DNA of 64,000 nucleotides from NCBI GenBank assembly GCA_013288005.1, contig JABDCS010000008.1:1-64000 (forward strand), read 5' to 3'. Position numbers and translations under genes: made by a program. The notes under the pieces were generated by a model. That model was not told the DNA's origin. It was given only the letters and a program-made list of their open reading frames with translations, and made no database searches. Shown in pieces: positions 61,674-64,000 of this stretch (position 1 is its first letter; every line of letters starts with the position of its first letter). This stretch comes from Chlamydiota bacterium. Lineage in GTDB: Bacteria; Chlamydiota; Chlamydiia; Chlamydiales; Rhabdochlamydiaceae.

Positions 61674-62286
61674 CGAGCTTCTCCAGGGCTTGTTGTTCGA
61701 CGTATTCAGCAGGACGTGAGGCATCCAAAACTATAACACGTTGAGGATTACCATTAGCAATCCGTAGAAAAGCTTCACGAATTTTTTCATGAAACGATAA
61801 ACCTTCTTCCTCGATCCGGTCACCACTGCGCTCTTTCTTCACTCGCTCCATCCCCATCTTACAGGGTAGATCAAGATAAAAGGTACAGTCAGGTTGCAAT
61901 CCCTGGCATGCTGCCAAACATGCAGCAGCTACGCTCTCCTCGGAAAGGCCTCTTCCACACCCTTGGTAGGCAATAGTTGAGTCGTTGAACCGATCACAGA
62001 GGACAATCTGTCCTTCTTCTAATGCAGGCAAAATCATCTTAATGACGTGTTGGGCTCGATCTGCAAGAAAGAGGTAGAGTTCTGCTTGCGGGGTAATCTC
62101 GAGATCCTGGCCATGCAAAAGAAGATCTCGGATCGTATGACCTAATGGGGTCCCTCCTGGTGCACGGGTAAGTAAAACCGGGAGACCCCTCTGTTCGAGA
62201 TGGCGAGAAATCGCTTTTACAAGAGTTGTCTTGCCAGCTCCCTCGCCCCCTTCAAATGTGACAAAAAGTCCGCGTCGCACGCTCAT
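61648..62286 (-). CDS. tmk: Thymidylate kinase
   Basis: 212 aa. P-loop FEGGEGAGKTT (about residues 11-21), substrate motif LLTRAPGGTPLG (usually TREPGGT; the Glu is Ala here), DRFNDSTIAYQGCGRGL and the LID. It phosphorylates dTMP to dTDP. It is coupled to gyrA by an ATGA overlap. Confidence 0.96.
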   Translation of the reverse strand: MSVRRGLFVTFEGGEGAGKTTLVKAISRHLEQRGLPVLLTRAPGGTPLGHTIRDLLLHGQDLEITPQAELYLFLADRAQHVIKMILPALEEGQIVLCDRFNDSTIAYQGCGRGLSEESVAAACLAACQGLQPDCTFYLDLPCKMGMERVKKERSGDRIEEEGLSFHEKIREAFLRIANGNPQRVIVLDASRPAEYVEQQALEKLDALLAAHR

Positions 62287-64000
62287 GGTTCACTATTGGT
62301 CGCTGTTTCGACCACAGCCCCAATTTTCTGCACAGCAATAACAGTATCTCCTTCTCGCAAAGTAACAAGTCTTACACCTTGCGTCGAACGTCCCATAACA
62401 CGCACATCTTTCATCGAGATGCGCACTGTCTGACCGGAAGAAGACATAATCACAACACTATCCATATCTGTCACAGAAAGTGCGGCAATAACAAGACCAT
62501 TGCGATCGCTCGTGATGATTGAACGGACCCCTACGCCACCACGATTGGTATGTCTAAATTCTTCAACAGCGGAACGTTTTCCATAACCTTTTTCACATAC
62601 AATCAGCAAGGTCGCATCCTCTTTCACAACTTCACTAGATACAACGATATCTTTCTGATTACGCAAGGTTACACCTTTAACACCTCGTGCAATTCGGCCC
62701 ATGTCACGAACTTGATCTTCATCAAAACGCACGGCCATGCCATTTTTCGTGAAAATCATCACCTGTTCGGCACGACGAGTAAGACGTGCGGCAATTACCT
62801 CATCGCCTTCATCGATATTGATTGCATAAACCCCTTTACGCCGAGGTGTGCTAAATGCTTTGAGCTCCGTTTTTTTCACAACCCCTAATCGGGTCGTAAG
62901 AAGGATACTCGCTTCCTCTTCAAAATCTCTCAGGCTCAAAATAGTTGCAATTTTTTCGCCTTCTCTTATGTCTTCAAGAAGATTAATAAGAGGCTTGCCT
63001 TTAGAGCGGCGACCGGTCTCCGGTATTTGCCAAGCTTTAAGCCAATAACATCTTCCAAGGCTTGTGAAGATGATAAGATGGTCATGCGTAGAAGCAACAA
63101 TTACCTCTTTTAGCATGTCACTCTCTTTTTTCATGTCCATGCCGAGAACGCCCTGTCCTCCCCTCTTTTGCTCGCGGAAGGTATCTATCGGCATACGCTT
63201 GATATAATCATCTTCAGATACTGTGATAATAATCGGCTCATCCGCGATGAGATCTTCCATTTGGAACTCACCCTCGGCAGCGATGATCTTGGTTTTTCGA
63301 TCTGAACGATGGTGTTTTTTTAGTTCTTGAAGTTCGTCCTTGATGATCCCTCTTACTAGCTCTTCACTAGCTAAAACCGAGCGATAGTAAGCAATCTTTT
63401 CTAGAATATCGTGGTATTCTTTATCGATTTTATCTTTTTCAAGACCAGTAAGCTGGTAGAGTCGTAAATCGAGAACCGCAGTGGCTTGTCTCTCGCTCAG
63501 TCCATAAGTTGCCACCAAACTGCTCTTTGCCTCATCACGCGAAGCACTGGCACGGATTAAACGAACAACAGCATCGAGATGATCGAGGGCTTTGAGATAA
63601 CCTTCTAAGATATGTCCACGAGCTTCTGCTTTATTTAATTCATGTCGTGTACGTCTACGAATCACCTCAATTCTATGATCGATCCAAGCGGCGATCATCT
63701 GCTTAACATTCATCGTACGAGGAAGACCTTTATCCAGAGCGAGCATGTTCGCTCCGAAAGTCACCTGCATATCTGTATATTTAAAGAGCTGGTTTAGCGT
63801 GACATCGGGAATCTCATTTCTCTTAAGATCGAGAACAATGCGCAATCCATCTTTATCCGATTCATCGCGAATGTCGGCAACACCACTTAAGGTCTTATCG
63901 TTTACGAGCTCGGCAATTTTTTGAATGAGAGAGGATTTATTGACGTTGTAGGGAATTTCATCGACGACGATTTTCTGTCTATCTCCCTCACCTTCTTCAA
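62283..64000 (-). CDS. gyrA: DNA gyrase subunit A, 5' end outside the window
   Basis: The frame is open to the right edge, giving 572 codons of the C-terminal part. Upstream bases read VDEIPYNVNKSSLIQKIAEL and RDESDKDGLRIVLDLKR, classic GyrA/ParC core; the C-terminal beta-pinwheel carries REQKRGGQGVLG, the GyrA-box (usually QRRGGKG), favouring GyrA over ParC. The catalytic Tyr and the quinolone-resistance region lie outside. It introduces negative supercoils with GyrB. It is followed by tmk and holB. Confidence 0.95.
   Translation of the reverse strand, partial: EEGEGDRQKIVVDEIPYNVNKSSLIQKIAELVNDKTLSGVADIRDESDKDGLRIVLDLKRNEIPDVTLNQLFKYTDMQVTFGANMLALDKGLPRTMNVKQMIAAWIDHRIEVIRRRTRHELNKAEARGHILEGYLKALDHLDAVVRLIRASASRDEAKSSLVATYGLSERQATAVLDLRLYQLTGLEKDKIDKEYHDILEKIAYYRSVLASEELVRGIIKDELQELKKHHRSDRKTKIIAAEGEFQMEDLIADEPIIITVSEDDYIKRMPIDTFREQKRGGQGVLGMDMKKESDMLKEVIVASTHDHLIIFTSLGRCYWLKAWQIPETGRRSKGKPLINLLEDIREGEKIATILSLRDFEEEASILLTTRLGVVKKTELKAFSTPRRKGVYAINIDEGDEVIAARLTRRAEQVMIFTKNGMAVRFDEDQVRDMGRIARGVKGVTLRNQKDIVVSSEVVKEDATLLIVCEKGYGKRSAVEEFRHTNRGGVGVRSIITSDRNGLVIAALSVTDMDSVVIMSSSGQTVRISMKDVRVMGRSTQGVRLVTLREGDTVIAVQKIGAVVETATNSEP

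Noticed and set aside
1-64000. CRISPR arrays, rRNA and tRNA genes, insertion-sequence transposases
   Set aside because: No regularly spaced identical repeats, no rRNA-like conserved blocks, no cloverleaf and no transposase-like protein were found on either strand.

Overview
The window is a gene-dense bacterial chromosome segment at roughly 40-45 percent GC. It most likely comes from a member of the Chlamydiae outside the Chlamydiaceae (an environmental, Parachlamydiales-like lineage). This rests on a tiny KAR-rich histone-like gene, the chlamydia/verrucomicrobia-type small basic protein at 36246, the gatCAB cluster, a C-terminal gyrA-tmk-holB run, and several proteins built from eukaryotic-type domains expected of an intracellular parasite. 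The genus cannot be fixed from the sequence alone.

Layout. 1-1294: tsaC/yrdC (cut by the left edge) behind a DedA-type membrane protein. 1526-2694: a Tmem_14 protein converging on a mitochondrial-carrier-like protein. 2879-6290: a GT8-like glycosyltransferase converging on an operon that runs unknown protein, SH2-like protein, exported Fe/Mn superoxide dismutase, YkuD L,D-transpeptidase. 6400-11411: proC, a histidine phosphatase, asparaginase, a PAP2 phosphatase, a nitroreductase and a BaiN/YhiN flavoprotein. 11566-17646: histone-like gene, exported cyclophilin, glutaredoxin-like protein, a 45-aa protein, an amino-acid permease, rarA and a one-pass membrane protein. 17666-18055 holds a candidate non-coding RNA. 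18283-24274: an EmrAB-TolC-like efflux operon, then a sugar-1-phosphate transferase and galE.

24437-36407 alternates housekeeping genes with accessory genes. There is a Cys-headed disordered protein; an operon of a membrane protein, inositol monophosphatase, folD and a transglutaminase-like protein; and an operon of rnr, two DUF502 genes and holC-like. These are followed by four tandem paralogues of an unrecognised family, one ending in a CaaX box, and by two small basic proteins behind a near-consensus promoter. 36497-49740: ybeY, gatCAB, an alpha/beta hydrolase, an RND efflux operon, xerC/D, def, secG and tpiA. 50060-56214: xseA, xseB, dxs, nadK and murJ. 56228-59954: three tandem paralogues with HELxH zincin motifs resembling NleD (M91) proteases. 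60462-64000: a small His/Arg-rich protein, holB, tmk and gyrA (cut by the right edge).

Most operons use four-base ATGA stop/start overlaps. A dispersed imperfect-palindrome repeat whose edge reads like AGAGGGTGYATCAAAAG sits in at least seven intergenic spaces. The accessory genes with SH2-like, mitochondrial-carrier, CaaX, Cys-cluster and zincin features look like host-manipulation tools. That reading is inference from domain resemblance; no secretion signal can be demonstrated by eye.
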